NCBI RefSeq assembly: GCF_001435295.1
Contig: NZ_CM003594.1
Coordinates: 62,001-126,000 of the forward strand
DNA: 64,000 nt
From: Psychrobacter sp. P11F6
Lineage (GTDB): Bacteria; Pseudomonadota; Gammaproteobacteria; Pseudomonadales; Moraxellaceae
Direction of reading: 5' to 3'
Shown here: piece after piece, positions 19,047 to 28,147 of the stretch
Numbering within the stretch: the first letter of the stretch is position 1
Layout: the number at the start of each line of letters is the position of its first letter
Position numbers and translations under genes: made by a program
Notes under the pieces: model-generated
Told to the model about the DNA's origin: nothing
The model's database searches: none
Seen by the model: only the letters and a program-made list of their open reading frames with translations

Positions 19047-19985
19047 CTAGCCTCTCGGATGATGCTCAGCATGCAATTTCTGCAACCTCGCTGTCGCCAC
19101 ATGGGTATAGATCTGTGTGGTTGATAAATCGCTATGTCCAAGTAATAACTGCACACTACGCAAGTCCGCGCCATGATTCAGTAGATGCGTGGCAAATGCG
19201 TGGCGCAGGGTATGCGGTGATAGCTCTTTATCGATACTAGCAACCTTGGCGTACTTTTTGAGCAAATACCAAAAATTCTGCCGCGTCATATAGCCACCTT
19301 GTGCCGTCAAAAATACCGCTTGGCAATTTCCTGATTTCAAATGTGCAATCAAATCACCACGAGCATGCGTTAGATAATCTTCTAACGCATCGCTAGCATA
19401 TTCACCCAATGGCACCAGTCGCGTTTTATTGCCTTTCCCCGTGATTTGTAGCCAGCCAGCGTTTAGATTGACCTGCTCTAGTGATAAGTTAATCAACTCG
19501 CTCACCCGCAGACCGCAGGCATATAACACCTCTAACATGGCTTTATCACGCAGTCCGAGCGCGGTGCTGGTATCAGGCGCGGCAAGGAGATTATCGACAT
19601 CTGCTTCTGCTAAGTCTTTAGGTAATGGACGACCAAGCTTTGGGCTTTTGATACGTTCGCAAGGATTGTCTTCACGGACGTTACTGGCAATCATCCACAG
19701 ATAAAACTGACGCAAGCTTGAGAGCATACGTGCTTGGGTACGTGGGGTTTTGCCTTCTTGAGTAAGCGTTGATAAGCAGTGCAGCACGTCATCAGGCTGC
19801 CAGCGTGTCAGGGCAATAGGATTGGTCAGCTCGCAAGAGCGCAGGTCGCGGACATAAGCATTACGAGTACGTGTCGCTAGACCACGTGCCAGCATGGCTT
19901 GACGAAACTCAGTCATATAACTGGGTTCGTCATCTACTGCCAGCGCCTTAGGTTGGCGCTGTTGCACGGCACGATCACGGCTCAT
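19047..19985 (-). CDS. xerD: Site-specific tyrosine recombinase XerD
   Basis: Resolves chromosome dimers at dif with XerC during division. The 312-residue protein has an N-terminal SAM-like core-binding domain and a C-terminal catalytic domain. Catalytic residues are in the expected places: Arg in ACGLRVSELI (about 159), Lys in GKGNKTRLVPLG, His-x-x-Arg in SPHTLRHAFATHLL, His in LLGHSDLSTTQ and the nucleophile Tyr in IYTHVATARL. The LPKDLAEADVDNLL segment and the terminal HHPRG resemble E. coli XerD rather than XerC. The first 20 or so residues are poorly conserved and an internal ATG (residue 24) is possible. Confidence 0.93.
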   Translation of the reverse strand: MSRDRAVQQRQPKALAVDDEPSYMTEFRQAMLARGLATRTRNAYVRDLRSCELTNPIALTRWQPDDVLHCLSTLTQEGKTPRTQARMLSSLRQFYLWMIASNVREDNPCERIKSPKLGRPLPKDLAEADVDNLLAAPDTSTALGLRDKAMLEVLYACGLRVSELINLSLEQVNLNAGWLQITGKGNKTRLVPLGEYASDALEDYLTHARGDLIAHLKSGNCQAVFLTAQGGYMTRQNFWYLLKKYAKVASIDKELSPHTLRHAFATHLLNHGADLRSVQLLLGHSDLSTTQIYTHVATARLQKLHAEHHPRG

Positions 19986-20009
19986 AACTCAGTACTCGGT
20001 GGTTGAATG

Positions 20010-21212
20010 TTAGATAAGCGTTAGACACCATAATGAAGTGACTTCAGCACTGCGAGCGACATGTAGAGGGTCCGTATCATCTTGGCTGCGACCATGCTTA
20101 GGTTGGGTATCCAGACGATATTTTACGGCCAATCCAGCATCAGCAAACAATTTTAATAACTCATCACGAGTGCGCAGTTGCAGGTGCTCAGCTAAGTCCG
20201 ACATTATCAACCAAAGCTCTCCTTGCTTAGCTAAATGCTGTTTGGCACCTTGTAGAACGCCACGTAGCATCGCGCTCTTGGCATCATAGACGGCGTACTC
20301 AAGAGACGAGCTTGGCTTAGCAGGTAACCAAGGCGGATTGCAGACAATCAGATTGGCGAGTGGCGCATCAGTCGGATACAAATCGGCTTGCTGTAGTTGT
20401 ACGGCAGGCAGCTCTAACCGTGTAAAGTTCTCGTTGGCACAAGCCAAAGCACGTGGATTCAAATCCGTTGCTATCACTTGCGGAACACCGCGCTGCGCTA
20501 AGATAATAGCCAGTAATCCCGTTCCGGTACCGATATCATAAGCGACATCATGGATCGCTGGTAGCGGTGCATCGAGCAACAGCTGCACATACTCATGACG
20601 GGTTGGTGCAAACACACCATAATGCGGGAAAATTGATAGCCCTAAGCTATCTATTGGGACGCCTTTTTCGCGCCATCCTGCTGCGCCAAGTGCGCCTTGC
20701 AAGTCACGAAACGACAGCACGCAAGACTCATCCATCGCCTTATACAACGGGCCAAAAGCGGCTGTACAGGCTGCACTGACATCAGGGGCGCGGCGTAGTT
20801 GGCTGACATAACTGGCATCGAGCTCTAGTAGCAAACGGCTTAATATACGCGAACGCTGGGCTTGGAGTTGGCGCTGCTGATGAAATAGATTGGGTATTTC
20901 TTTAGAGTTGATTGAATTAGATTCTGTTTTAGATTTAGCCGCTTTTTTTGCTTTACGCAGCTCAGAGCGCTCATTGGTACGATCTATGCGACGACCGAGC
21001 GCTTGTAGCAACTGGCGTGCATTATGAAAGTCACCGCGCCACAGCAGTGAGCTGCCTTCGCAAGCCAAGCGGTAAGCATCATCTGCGGTCGTTGTATCAT
21101 CGACCAATACAATGCGCGCAGGTGGCATATGATTGCTTTCAGACAACCAAAGAGCATTACGTAGAGTTTCGTTTTCTTGCCATTGTACATACTGCTTTTC
21201 TGTTTGTAACAC
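20010..21212 (-). CDS. Class I SAM-dependent methyltransferase with NPPW motif
   Basis: A 400-residue methyltransferase. The C-terminal half holds the Rossmann domain: AYDIGTGTGLLAIILA (about 240-255), ATDLNPRALACANENF (about 265-280) and the catalytic VCNPPWLPAK (about 308-317). This NPPW tetrapeptide is typical of enzymes that methylate exocyclic amines or glutamine (HemK, RlmG/RsmC relatives). The N-terminal half is helical with a basic segment near 75-100 and no recognised domain. It starts at GTG, supported by AGGTAGG seven bases upstream. It follows tusA on the same strand and precedes xerD by about 25 bases. Substrate unknown. Confidence 0.85.
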   Translation of the reverse strand: MLQTEKQYVQWQENETLRNALWLSESNHMPPARIVLVDDTTTADDAYRLACEGSSLLWRGDFHNARQLLQALGRRIDRTNERSELRKAKKAAKSKTESNSINSKEIPNLFHQQRQLQAQRSRILSRLLLELDASYVSQLRRAPDVSAACTAAFGPLYKAMDESCVLSFRDLQGALGAAGWREKGVPIDSLGLSIFPHYGVFAPTRHEYVQLLLDAPLPAIHDVAYDIGTGTGLLAIILAQRGVPQVIATDLNPRALACANENFTRLELPAVQLQQADLYPTDAPLANLIVCNPPWLPAKPSSSLEYAVYDAKSAMLRGVLQGAKQHLAKQGELWLIMSDLAEHLQLRTRDELLKLFADAGLAVKYRLDTQPKHGRSQDDTDPLHVARSAEVTSLWCLTLI

Positions 21213-21332
21213 GTAATAGCCTACCTTTTTTGAATAATACTTTGGTTAAAATGCAAAGATATCTTTATATTGTTTATTGCGCTGTCAATGTTGTGCTGTT
21301 ATCAATGCTTTGCTGCGGTAACTTGAGTACAT

Positions 21333-21665
21333 TTAAGCGCTTTTTTTCTTAACCAAATAGCGATAAAGTGTCACACTCATGGGTGCATCATCACTATCTA
21401 CCTTGATTTCATCAGGGTCAGTATCTAAGCTCACATTCTCAGCCAGCGTCTCCTGACCGAGCAGCTCATGGCCCAAATGTCGACAGAAATTCGGAATATC
21501 GCGCGTGGTGGCGGGATCAGTGGCCAATATCTCAATCACCTCACCACCATCTGCGTTACGGATGGTTCGATGCAGCATCATGACTGGCTCAGGGCAAATC
21601 AGCCCTTGAGTGTCTAAATGATGATTGATCGTCGTTTGTATGGTAGAAGTGCTCATAGTAGTCAT
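21333..21665 (-). CDS. tusA: Sulfurtransferase TusA
   Basis: Small persulfide carrier that relays sulfur from IscS toward tRNA 2-thiouridine and molybdopterin pathways. The conserved [14 protein letters not shown] segment carries the active cysteine near residue 24, followed by the family motif [19 protein letters not shown] and the terminal YRYLVKKK. The 110-residue length exceeds E. coli TusA (81) because of a short N-terminal extension and an Asp-rich insert (about 80-97) before the last strand. The first ATG (residue 1) or the fourth codon may be used; neither has a clear ribosome site. Confidence 0.92.
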   Translation of the reverse strand: MTTMSTSTIQTTINHHLDTQGLICPEPVMMLHRTIRNADGGEVIEILATDPATTRDIPNFCRHLGHELLGQETLAENVSLDTDPDEIKVDSDDAPMSVTLYRYLVKKKSA

Positions 21666-21716
21666 TTAAATCGATAATATAAGGTAAAAGTTTTTTGCGT
21701 CATTTATAAGTATGCT

Positions 21717-22196
21717 TTACGCTTCTTCAGCGGTTTCAGTGTCTTTTTCTGCTTCTAGAAAATTAAAAAAGCGCTTAAAGCTCACTTTAAATAAAAACGC
21801 CACACCTAGCCAACAAGATAAGCCTAACCAGGCGGTATCAGCGAATAATAAGCCACCAATCAATATGATGGTCGATACGCCAATGCTCATGGCAATCATC
21901 GACGCTTGGTTTAATCGATAACGATAAATCACCAGCGCATCATAAATAGTAATAGGAATCGTAAGCGCAACCAAGGCATAAGGCAAGTTATAGAAAAGTT
22001 GATAAAGCAGTTGATTGTCATGAAAGGCTTTGATACTGGCAATGGTGCCAAAGACCATAAAGGCGAGAATAGCGGCATAAATGAGATAAATCGCTATTTG
22101 ATTCGCTCGCTGTGCGCCTTTTATACGGGCGATGGCAAGCGGCGCAAAACCATGTTGCGATTTGTTTTGCAGGGAGTGGTCTGAGACAGTGGTCAT
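21717..22196 (-). CDS. Four-span membrane protein, unknown
   Basis: A 159-residue protein with four hydrophobic spans at about 33-52, 66-84, 98-115 and 117-135, each separated by short basic loops, and an acidic tail ending EAEKDTETAEEA. No family is recognised. It lies between ruvX and tusA on the same strand, with about 90 and 50 bases to its neighbours, so it may be part of the same transcript. The charged C-terminal tail is predicted to face the cytoplasm. Confidence 0.75.
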   Translation of the reverse strand: MTTVSDHSLQNKSQHGFAPLAIARIKGAQRANQIAIYLIYAAILAFMVFGTIASIKAFHDNQLLYQLFYNLPYALVALTIPITIYDALVIYRYRLNQASMIAMSIGVSTIILIGGLLFADTAWLGLSCWLGVAFLFKVSFKRFFNFLEAEKDTETAEEA

Positions 22197-22288
22197 AATA
22201 ATCAGGTATTTATCCGTGTAGAGTGACGATATGTCAGAATTGGCAGTGTTTTAATTAAGAGTGCTTTAACAGCAGGTTTGTCGCTGAT

Positions 22289-22819
22289 TTAATCGGCTTT
22301 GATAGCGTCGATGGCGATACTGCTACTGGGATCAGCGAAATAAGTCGACATCAGAATGCAGGCAGAGATGTCGTCAATTGGGTCGCGTTCATGCTTAATC
22401 CAACCATTATCCCACGCGATCTCACGCGCTGCCACTGAGGTTAGACGCTCATCACAAAGGCTCACAACCACTGGTAGATGCTGTTCCATGACTCGATGCG
22501 CTAGACGACGAGCGAATTTATGCGCACGCTTAGACAGCATTGAGCTGCTGCCATCCATATTAAGTGGCAACCCAACCACCACTTTTGCCACGCCCCAGAC
22601 TTTGATAATACCGAGCAGATTGTCCCAATCAGGCTGACCATTATTCATCGCTAAAATATCAAAGGCACGCGCAGTCTCGGTAATGGTGTTACCCAGCGCC
22701 ATACCCATCTTTTTTACCCCGTAATCGAGCGCCAAAATAAGATGAGGCTTAATAGCAAGTTCCGCCACAGTAGTGTCAGCAGTTTCGATTTTAATGCTCG
22801 TATCAGACTCTACCATCAT
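22289..22819 (-). CDS. ruvX: RuvX/YqgF Holliday junction resolvase-like protein
   Basis: RNase H-fold nuclease of the YqgF family, linked in E. coli to maturation of the 5' end of 16S rRNA and in others to Holliday junction resolution. The first acidic residue is in ALDYGVKKMGMALGN (about 30-44). The GLPLNMDGSSSMLSKRAHKFA segment (about 99-118) and the SLCDERLTSVAA segment (about 140-151) are family blocks. AGGAAG precedes the start. The N-terminal 25 residues are an extra, poorly conserved extension. yqgE is immediately upstream, a very common pairing. Confidence 0.93.
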   Translation of the reverse strand: MMVESDTSIKIETADTTVAELAIKPHLILALDYGVKKMGMALGNTITETARAFDILAMNNGQPDWDNLLGIIKVWGVAKVVVGLPLNMDGSSSMLSKRAHKFARRLAHRVMEQHLPVVVSLCDERLTSVAAREIAWDNGWIKHERDPIDDISACILMSTYFADPSSSIAIDAIKAD

Positions 22820-22924
22820 TATGCATACTTCCTATTTCTATTGGGCATGATTCATTTAGCTTAACGGCTTTAATTTAAATGCATCTTTAGTTTAAATGGA
22901 TAATTTAACAATCATAACCAATCA

Positions 22925-23488
22925 TTAAGCATGACCGATATCGCTACTAAGGTAATCAAAGTTAACGCCAATCTTATCCGCGGCAATTTGCCAGCGTTCT
23001 TCAAATGGCGTATCAAACAATAAATTCAGATCAGCAGGACAGACAAGCCAATCGCCATTATTAAGTTCCTGATCGAGCTGTTTTTTACCCCAGCTGGCAT
23101 GACCCAAGCATAGCTGATAATGCCCAACGCCTTGACCTGCGGCGATACGCTTAAGGATATCTTGACTGGTGGTAATACAGACGTTTTCTGAGATTGCAAA
23201 AGACGATGCCCATTCTGGTTGACCCGTATGCAGCACAAAGCCAACCTCTGGATACATCGGGCCACCCTCTAACGCCACATCTTCCATCACTTGCGCATCC
23301 GTCACCTCAATGTCTAGATCTTCTAGCAGTTTGCCCACACGTGCCTGCTCTAATGGACGATTGACCATCAGACCGAGTGCGCCATGTTTATCATGACGGC
23401 AAATATAAATCAGCGCCTGCTCAAACCGTGGGTCTGACAGTTCTGGTGCCGCGATTAAAAAATGATGGGTCAAATTGGCTTTAGACAT
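22925..23488 (-). CDS. yqgE: YqgE/AlgH family protein
   Basis: UPF0301 family, 187 residues. Conserved blocks are [12 protein letters not shown] near the N-terminus, [25 protein letters not shown] (about 23-47), then [14 protein letters not shown] (about 75-88) and [14 protein letters not shown] (about 128-141). AlgH was named from an alginate regulation study in Pseudomonas; biochemical function is not settled. Its conserved neighbour ruvX is directly downstream on the same strand, consistent with an operon of recN-yqgE-ruvX order. Confidence 0.92.
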   Translation of the reverse strand: MSKANLTHHFLIAAPELSDPRFEQALIYICRHDKHGALGLMVNRPLEQARVGKLLEDLDIEVTDAQVMEDVALEGGPMYPEVGFVLHTGQPEWASSFAISENVCITTSQDILKRIAAGQGVGHYQLCLGHASWGKKQLDQELNNGDWLVCPADLNLLFDTPFEERWQIAADKIGVNFDYLSSDIGHA

Positions 23489-23635
23489 AGAGACAAACGC
23501 ACCCTAATATTGAAGGTAAAATAACAGAAATGACACACCACTATATGGCGATACTGAGGTGAAAATCAACCAAAGCAAATATTTAGCGGTGATGAGACAC
23601 AGCGCTGCACAACTGGTTGATGAATGACCAAGCCT

Positions 23636-25315
23636 TTATTTCACATCGGTCAATAAGCTACGCGCATGGTCGCGAGTGACGTCAGTGATGATCACACCGC
23701 CAGACATGCGTGCCAGCTCGTCGACTTGCGCGCTATCAGTCAGTATTAATAGCTCGCTTTCGGTCTGCTCGTCATGATGTTTTTGTACCAAAATATGCTG
23801 ATGTGCTTGCGCCGCGACTTGTGCTTGGTGGGTAATGGCCAGTAGCTGCTGCGTCTGCCCAAGTGCGCGCAGTAGCTCACCGACCACTTGCGCCGTGCCG
23901 CCACTGATACCGACATCGACTTCATCAAAGACGAGCATCGGCTTAGCGGCATTATTATCGGCATTGGTCGCTTGCAGTACTTGCATCACCAGTGCCATTC
24001 GTGACAGCTCACCGCCTGAGGCAATCTTATGTAATGGCTGCATAGGCATACCGACGTTGGCGCTAAATAATAAATCGATATCATAGCAACCTTGCGCATT
24101 ATAGTGGCTCGGCTCGGCCTTCTTGGTAAAGACAAACTCGCAGCGGGCATTGGGTAGCGCGAGCGGTTGTAGTTGCTGCATTAATTGTTTGCTGACGATC
24201 GGCGCGGCTTTTGAGCGCTCTTTATTTAACTGAGTGGCGAATACAAGATAGTCTTGCCAAGCTTGTTCAATTTGTGCCGCCATCGCATCACTGCTTGGCT
24301 CGTTTTCTAGCTGCTCTAATTGCGCTTCCCAACCCTTTGCTTCATCGATTAAGTCTCTCGTTGGCAAGCTATGTTTACGTGATAAGCGATGTCCTAAGCT
24401 GATAAGACTGTCTAATGTCTGCAAACGCTCAGGATCAGGCAATTGTTGCTCAGCATAATCTGACAGTAAGCCTGTTACCTCAGTAATTTGTTGCTGTGCT
24501 AAATGCAGCTGTTCGGAGGCTTGCTCAAAGGTTTGACTGACACTCATTTGGTTATCACAAAGCTTAATCGCTTGCCCAAGCAAAGTCATCACATCTGGCT
24601 CATCCGTGTCATTGTCGAGCAGATGCAAGCCATGACTGGCCTCTATCATGAGGGCTTCGATATTAGACAGCTCTTCGTGCTCTGCTTCAACTTCTGCATA
24701 ATCAACCGCCAATAATGGCGCAATATCAGCAAGTTGGCTTTGCAATAGGTGAATACGGTCTTGTCGTTGAGCCTCACGGCTCGCAATATCGTCAGCACGG
24801 CGTTTGAGCTGCTGGTAAGCTTGATAGCTACTGGCAGTTTGTATGGCTAATGGCGTGATTTGTGCCATCTCGTCGAGCCATTGCACCACAAATTGCGGCT
24901 TGAGGAGCGCTTGCTGAGCATGTTGACTATGAATATTGACCAGCAATGCGCCTAAGCTTTTGAGCTCCGCCAAGCTGACAGGCGTGCCATTTAACCACGC
25001 TTTTGAGCGTCCAGTATTGCTGAGCTGACGACGAATTAGGACTTCAGGTTCTTCTAATGGTCGATCATTTTTAGCAAACCACTCAGCGATGACATTGTTA
25101 TGCTCCACATCAAACTGCGCATAAATATCAGCTTGCGCCGCCCCGTGTCTGACCATCGCACTGTCTGCGCGCTCACCAACACATAAAGACAGTGCATCGA
25201 GTAATAGCGATTTGCCAGCACCGGTCTCACCCGTGATGACATTGAAGCCTTCGGCCACACTCAGCTCATGCTGAGCGATCAACGCAAACTGATGTAAAGT
25301 TAATGATACTAGCAT
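23636..25315 (-). CDS. recN: DNA repair protein RecN
   Basis: SMC-like ATPase that acts on broken DNA ends and holds sister chromatids during double-strand break repair. The N-terminal Walker A is GETGAGKSLLLDAL (about 30-43). A long coiled-coil middle (about 160-370) follows. The C-terminal half has the SGGELSRMALVMQVL signature and Walker B VFDEVDVGISGGTA (about 462-475). The product has 559 residues, the family norm. An upstream TTG could extend it by one codon, but the ATG at 25315 is preceded by GAGAGG at six bases and is preferred. In relatives it is SOS-regulated; I did not see a convincing LexA box by eye. Confidence 0.95.
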   Translation of the reverse strand: MLVSLTLHQFALIAQHELSVAEGFNVITGETGAGKSLLLDALSLCVGERADSAMVRHGAAQADIYAQFDVEHNNVIAEWFAKNDRPLEEPEVLIRRQLSNTGRSKAWLNGTPVSLAELKSLGALLVNIHSQHAQQALLKPQFVVQWLDEMAQITPLAIQTASSYQAYQQLKRRADDIASREAQRQDRIHLLQSQLADIAPLLAVDYAEVEAEHEELSNIEALMIEASHGLHLLDNDTDEPDVMTLLGQAIKLCDNQMSVSQTFEQASEQLHLAQQQITEVTGLLSDYAEQQLPDPERLQTLDSLISLGHRLSRKHSLPTRDLIDEAKGWEAQLEQLENEPSSDAMAAQIEQAWQDYLVFATQLNKERSKAAPIVSKQLMQQLQPLALPNARCEFVFTKKAEPSHYNAQGCYDIDLLFSANVGMPMQPLHKIASGGELSRMALVMQVLQATNADNNAAKPMLVFDEVDVGISGGTAQVVGELLRALGQTQQLLAITHQAQVAAQAHQHILVQKHHDEQTESELLILTDSAQVDELARMSGGVIITDVTRDHARSLLTDVK

Positions 25316-26055
25316 CAACGCCTCTCATGACAGACAATAGACTTCATATAAATCTCAAGAAGCCATAGATAAAGTAGGGTAGATAAGGGAGTGAAATTAT
25401 TCATTTAACCGTGTTAATGAGATAAATATTATAGGCAAATAGTATGATGTTAAACGCGCTTAAATACAAACTTTCAGGCACTGTATAATAGATATTATTG
25501 TTGGAAGATTACCATAAAGCTATCAAAAACTGGCAATGAGTCGTCATCATAATATTCACAATATCAATCATTAAGATGACTAAGCCTGTCAAAATGATGG
25601 CGTTAGACTAAGAATGGTTGCGGATCAAATGTATAAAAAAAGCCCCATTATAGTGATAAGGTGCTGACTCAAAAAAAGATGAGTAAGTAAGTTTAAGATT
25701 CGCATCAAACAGCATTTTCCTAGTCGCTTTAACAAACTTTATAGATATAATGTGGTAGCATAATCTCACATAATGATAAACTCTTCTGATTAGATTGGTG
25801 CAATGTAATACACGATAACGAGTCATAATTTTGTAAAATGATAGGCGTATAGTTGGAAGAGTATGCCACTCGGTCATTATTCTAAAGTATTTTCATAGAA
25901 CCTGTAGCTAGCTTTAAGCTTTAGCGCACAGATATCTAATATAGAAGGATACAGTACGTAGTACAGAGGTGTCGGTTAACGATGCAACTCTGGCGGTACT
26001 CTAACCAATTACTTATTTTTTAGTTTCGTAATGATTATTTGATAAGGAAGCCACT
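25316..26055. other. Intergenic region recN / ppnP
   Basis: About 740 bases with no convincing gene. A minus-strand frame of 89 codons (25608-25877) exists, but it runs through a terminator-like hairpin and has no recognised family or ribosome site. The stretch may hold a small RNA on the minus strand ending at about 25634. Confidence 0.5.
25634..25664 (-). terminator. Minus-strand terminator of an unknown transcript
   Basis: An imperfect stem (GCACC-TTAT / ATAA-TGGGGC read on the minus strand) with a 4-base loop, followed by seven T. No annotated gene ends here, so it implies a short minus-strand transcript starting near 25880. Confidence 0.45.
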
Positions 26056-26391
26056 ATGACAGCGGCGCAATTTACTAATGTAACAGTCAATGCTCAAGCG
26101 ACGGTATCTTATGATGGTCGTTGTTCAAGTCACACTATTATGTTCGAAGATGGTCGACATAAAACACTGGGCGTTATCTTGCCTTGTGATAATTTGGTTG
26201 AGCATTATCATTTTAGCACCAATACCTCCGAGCGTATCGAGATTACGGGCGGTGAGTGTGAGGTCAAAATTAATGGTGACGAAGAATTCAGCTATTACCG
26301 CGCTGGTCAATCATTCGTGGTTGAAGGCAATAGTGGTTTTAATCTGCGGACAGAAGAAATTGTTCAATATATTTGCCACTTAGAAGGGTAA
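26056..26391 (+). CDS. ppnP: Pyrimidine/purine nucleoside phosphorylase PpnP
   Basis: Cupin-fold enzyme (formerly DUF1255/YaiE) that phosphorolyses a broad set of nucleosides to base and ribose 1-phosphate. The 111-residue product shows the family order: SYDGRCSSHTIMFEDGRHKTLGV (about 18-40), ERIEITGGECEVKI (about 59-72) and the final VEGNSGFNLRTEEIVQYICHL. It is about 17 residues longer than E. coli PpnP at the N-terminus. A strong terminator lies 54 bases after the stop, so it is monocistronic. Confidence 0.9.
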   Translation: MTAAQFTNVTVNAQATVSYDGRCSSHTIMFEDGRHKTLGVILPCDNLVEHYHFSTNTSERIEITGGECEVKINGDEEFSYYRAGQSFVVEGNSGFNLRTEEIVQYICHLEG

Positions 26392-26444
26392 GTTTGCTAA
26401 AGCTGTTATTAAGTGATTGATGACAGCAAAAAGCCTTTTACTCA

Positions 26445-26486
26445 AAAAAAGAAAAACCTTATCGGATTGGTAAGGTTTTTCTTTTT
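26445..26486 (+). terminator. Terminator downstream of ppnP
   Basis: AAGAAAAACCTTA, 9-base loop, TAAGGTTTTTCTTTTT: long A/T-flanked hairpin on the plus strand. Confidence 0.9.
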
Positions 26487-26603
26487 CTGCTGATATTATT
26501 TATATGCAGATATCCATTTATTGATACAATTACTGTCATCTCTTTTTATCGCCTAGTTTTTATCATATAGCGCGATACCCACTTTATAATCAATAGGCCT
26601 ATT

Positions 26604-27374
26604 ATGGCAAAACCTACCTATTTTTATGGCATTCATGCGATTGATGCCTTACTCGAATATCGTCCTTTAGATGGGCTAAGCTTGTTTGTGCAGCAAGGTC
26701 GTGAGACTGATAGCCATGTACAAGCGATCATGGCGCAAGCACGTGACAATGGTATCAGTATCCAACCCACGCAAAAAGACAAGCTCACGCAATTGTGTGG
26801 CAGCCCGCAGCACCAAGGTGTGGTGCTAAATGCGCGTCCTCTAGGCTTTGCTGATGAAGGCTTGCTTGCTACCCTTGCTGGGCGTGACCAATGCTTATTA
26901 CTGGTCTTGGATCAAATTACGGATGCACATAACTTTGGTGCTTGCTTGCGTACCGCCGTGGCGATGGGTGTGGATGCCGTGGTTTGTCCGAAACATCATG
27001 CGGCAAGTCTGACACCAACAGTGGCTAAAGTATCGGTCGGTGCAGCAGAGATGATGCCGATTATTAGTGTTACCAATCTGGCACGTACGCTCACGCAAAT
27101 CAAAAATGCCGGGGTATTTGTGTTTGGTACGGCTCTTAATGCAGATGCCAAACCGATTCATGCCGCTGATCTGACTGGTAAAACAGCCATTATCATGGGT
27201 TCAGAAGGTGAGGGGATGCGTCGCCTGACTATGGAGAGCTGTGATGAGCTGGTGTATATTCCGATGTCAGGAAATGAGCATGGCAACCTTCAAAGTCTAA
27301 ATGTGAGTGTTGCCACTGGTATGGCGCTGTATGAAGTCAATCGACAGCGTACTTTAGCTGCTGGGCAAGCTTAA
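26604..27374 (+). CDS. rlmB: 23S rRNA (guanosine-2'-O)-methyltransferase RlmB
   Basis: SPOUT-class enzyme that 2'-O-methylates G2251 in the peptidyl-transferase P loop of 23S rRNA. The N-terminal substrate-binding domain (about 1-75) is followed by the SPOUT domain: VLDQITDAHNFGACLRTA (about 101-118), MGSEGEGMRRLT (about 198-209) and the knot motif ending SLNVSVATGMALYE. Between IPMSG and SLNVS there is a short extra NEHGNLQ stretch relative to E. coli. Length 256 is typical. Its last 38 bases overlap the convergent coaE. Confidence 0.94.
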   Translation: MAKPTYFYGIHAIDALLEYRPLDGLSLFVQQGRETDSHVQAIMAQARDNGISIQPTQKDKLTQLCGSPQHQGVVLNARPLGFADEGLLATLAGRDQCLLLVLDQITDAHNFGACLRTAVAMGVDAVVCPKHHAASLTPTVAKVSVGAAEMMPIISVTNLARTLTQIKNAGVFVFGTALNADAKPIHAADLTGKTAIIMGSEGEGMRRLTMESCDELVYIPMSGNEHGNLQSLNVSVATGMALYEVNRQRTLAAGQA

Positions 27375-28023
27375 GATATTCTTGGTGTAATGGCGCTAGT
27401 TGCACATACAGAGCCGCAAGATCACTTTCGTTGAGCACCACATCATCTGCATGACGATTACGCTCTTCGCGGCTCAGCTGATTCACCATGATGGCTTTGA
27501 TTTTTTGTATGCTTTGTTCGTCGCGCTGACTGGCACGCGCAATCTGCGTATCCTCGGTGGCATCCATTACTAAGATACGTTGGCATAAATTCGCAAGCCC
27601 TGCTTCTGCTGCTTCAATAAGTAGAGGCGCTGACAATATCACGTAAGGCGAAGTACTGGTTGCCAACTGTGCTTTTGCTGCTTCGCGTATCGCTGGGTGA
27701 GTGATTGCTTCTAATTCAATCAATGCCTCAGGATGTGAAAAGACGTGCGTTCTTACTGCCACTCGATCCATTGATCCATCACTATTCAACACCCAATCAC
27801 CAAATTTTTTCTGGATTTTGTGCAGAGTGTTGCTACCTTTAGCGACGACTTCATGGGCAATCACATCCGCATCGATAATATCAATGCCTTGCTCAGCGAA
27901 CCAAGCACTCGCAGCGGACTTGCCACTACCGATACCACCCGTTAAGCCAACTACTAAGGTTTTGCTTTTCTTTTGCGGGGTCTGGGGCTTATGAGAATAA
28001 GGTGAAGATGATTGTTTTGACAT
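27337..28023 (-). CDS. coaE: Dephospho-CoA kinase CoaE
   Basis: Last step of coenzyme A biosynthesis: phosphorylates the 3'-hydroxyl of dephospho-CoA with ATP. The P-loop GLTGGIGSGKSAAS lies at about 27-40 after an unusually long, basic and Ser-rich N-terminal lead. Other family blocks are DIIDADVIAHEVV, the LEAITHPAIRE helix and the VMDATEDTQIARASQRD segment. 228 residues. It follows pilD on the same strand, the standard pilBCD-coaE order, and overlaps rlmB tail to tail; the small zinc protein YacG that often follows coaE is absent. Confidence 0.94.
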   Translation of the reverse strand: MSKQSSSPYSHKPQTPQKKSKTLVVGLTGGIGSGKSAASAWFAEQGIDIIDADVIAHEVVAKGSNTLHKIQKKFGDWVLNSDGSMDRVAVRTHVFSHPEALIELEAITHPAIREAAKAQLATSTSPYVILSAPLLIEAAEAGLANLCQRILVMDATEDTQIARASQRDEQSIQKIKAIMVNQLSREERNRHADDVVLNESDLAALYVQLAPLHQEYLKLAQQLKYAVD

Positions 28024-28147
28024 AATAATGACTTATCTGCTCGATATAATGACAGTGATGGTTATAAGCTAAGGAAGTATTTTGGTGTCTATTTTAAGAT
28101 TTGGTGTCTGCTTGAAAAGGAGCGACCGAAATACTTTCTAGGACAAT

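Noticed and set aside
25608..25877. 89-codon minus-strand open frame upstream of recN
   Set aside because: It passes through a terminator-like hairpin, has no ribosome site or recognisable family, and looks like chance in A+T-rich DNA.
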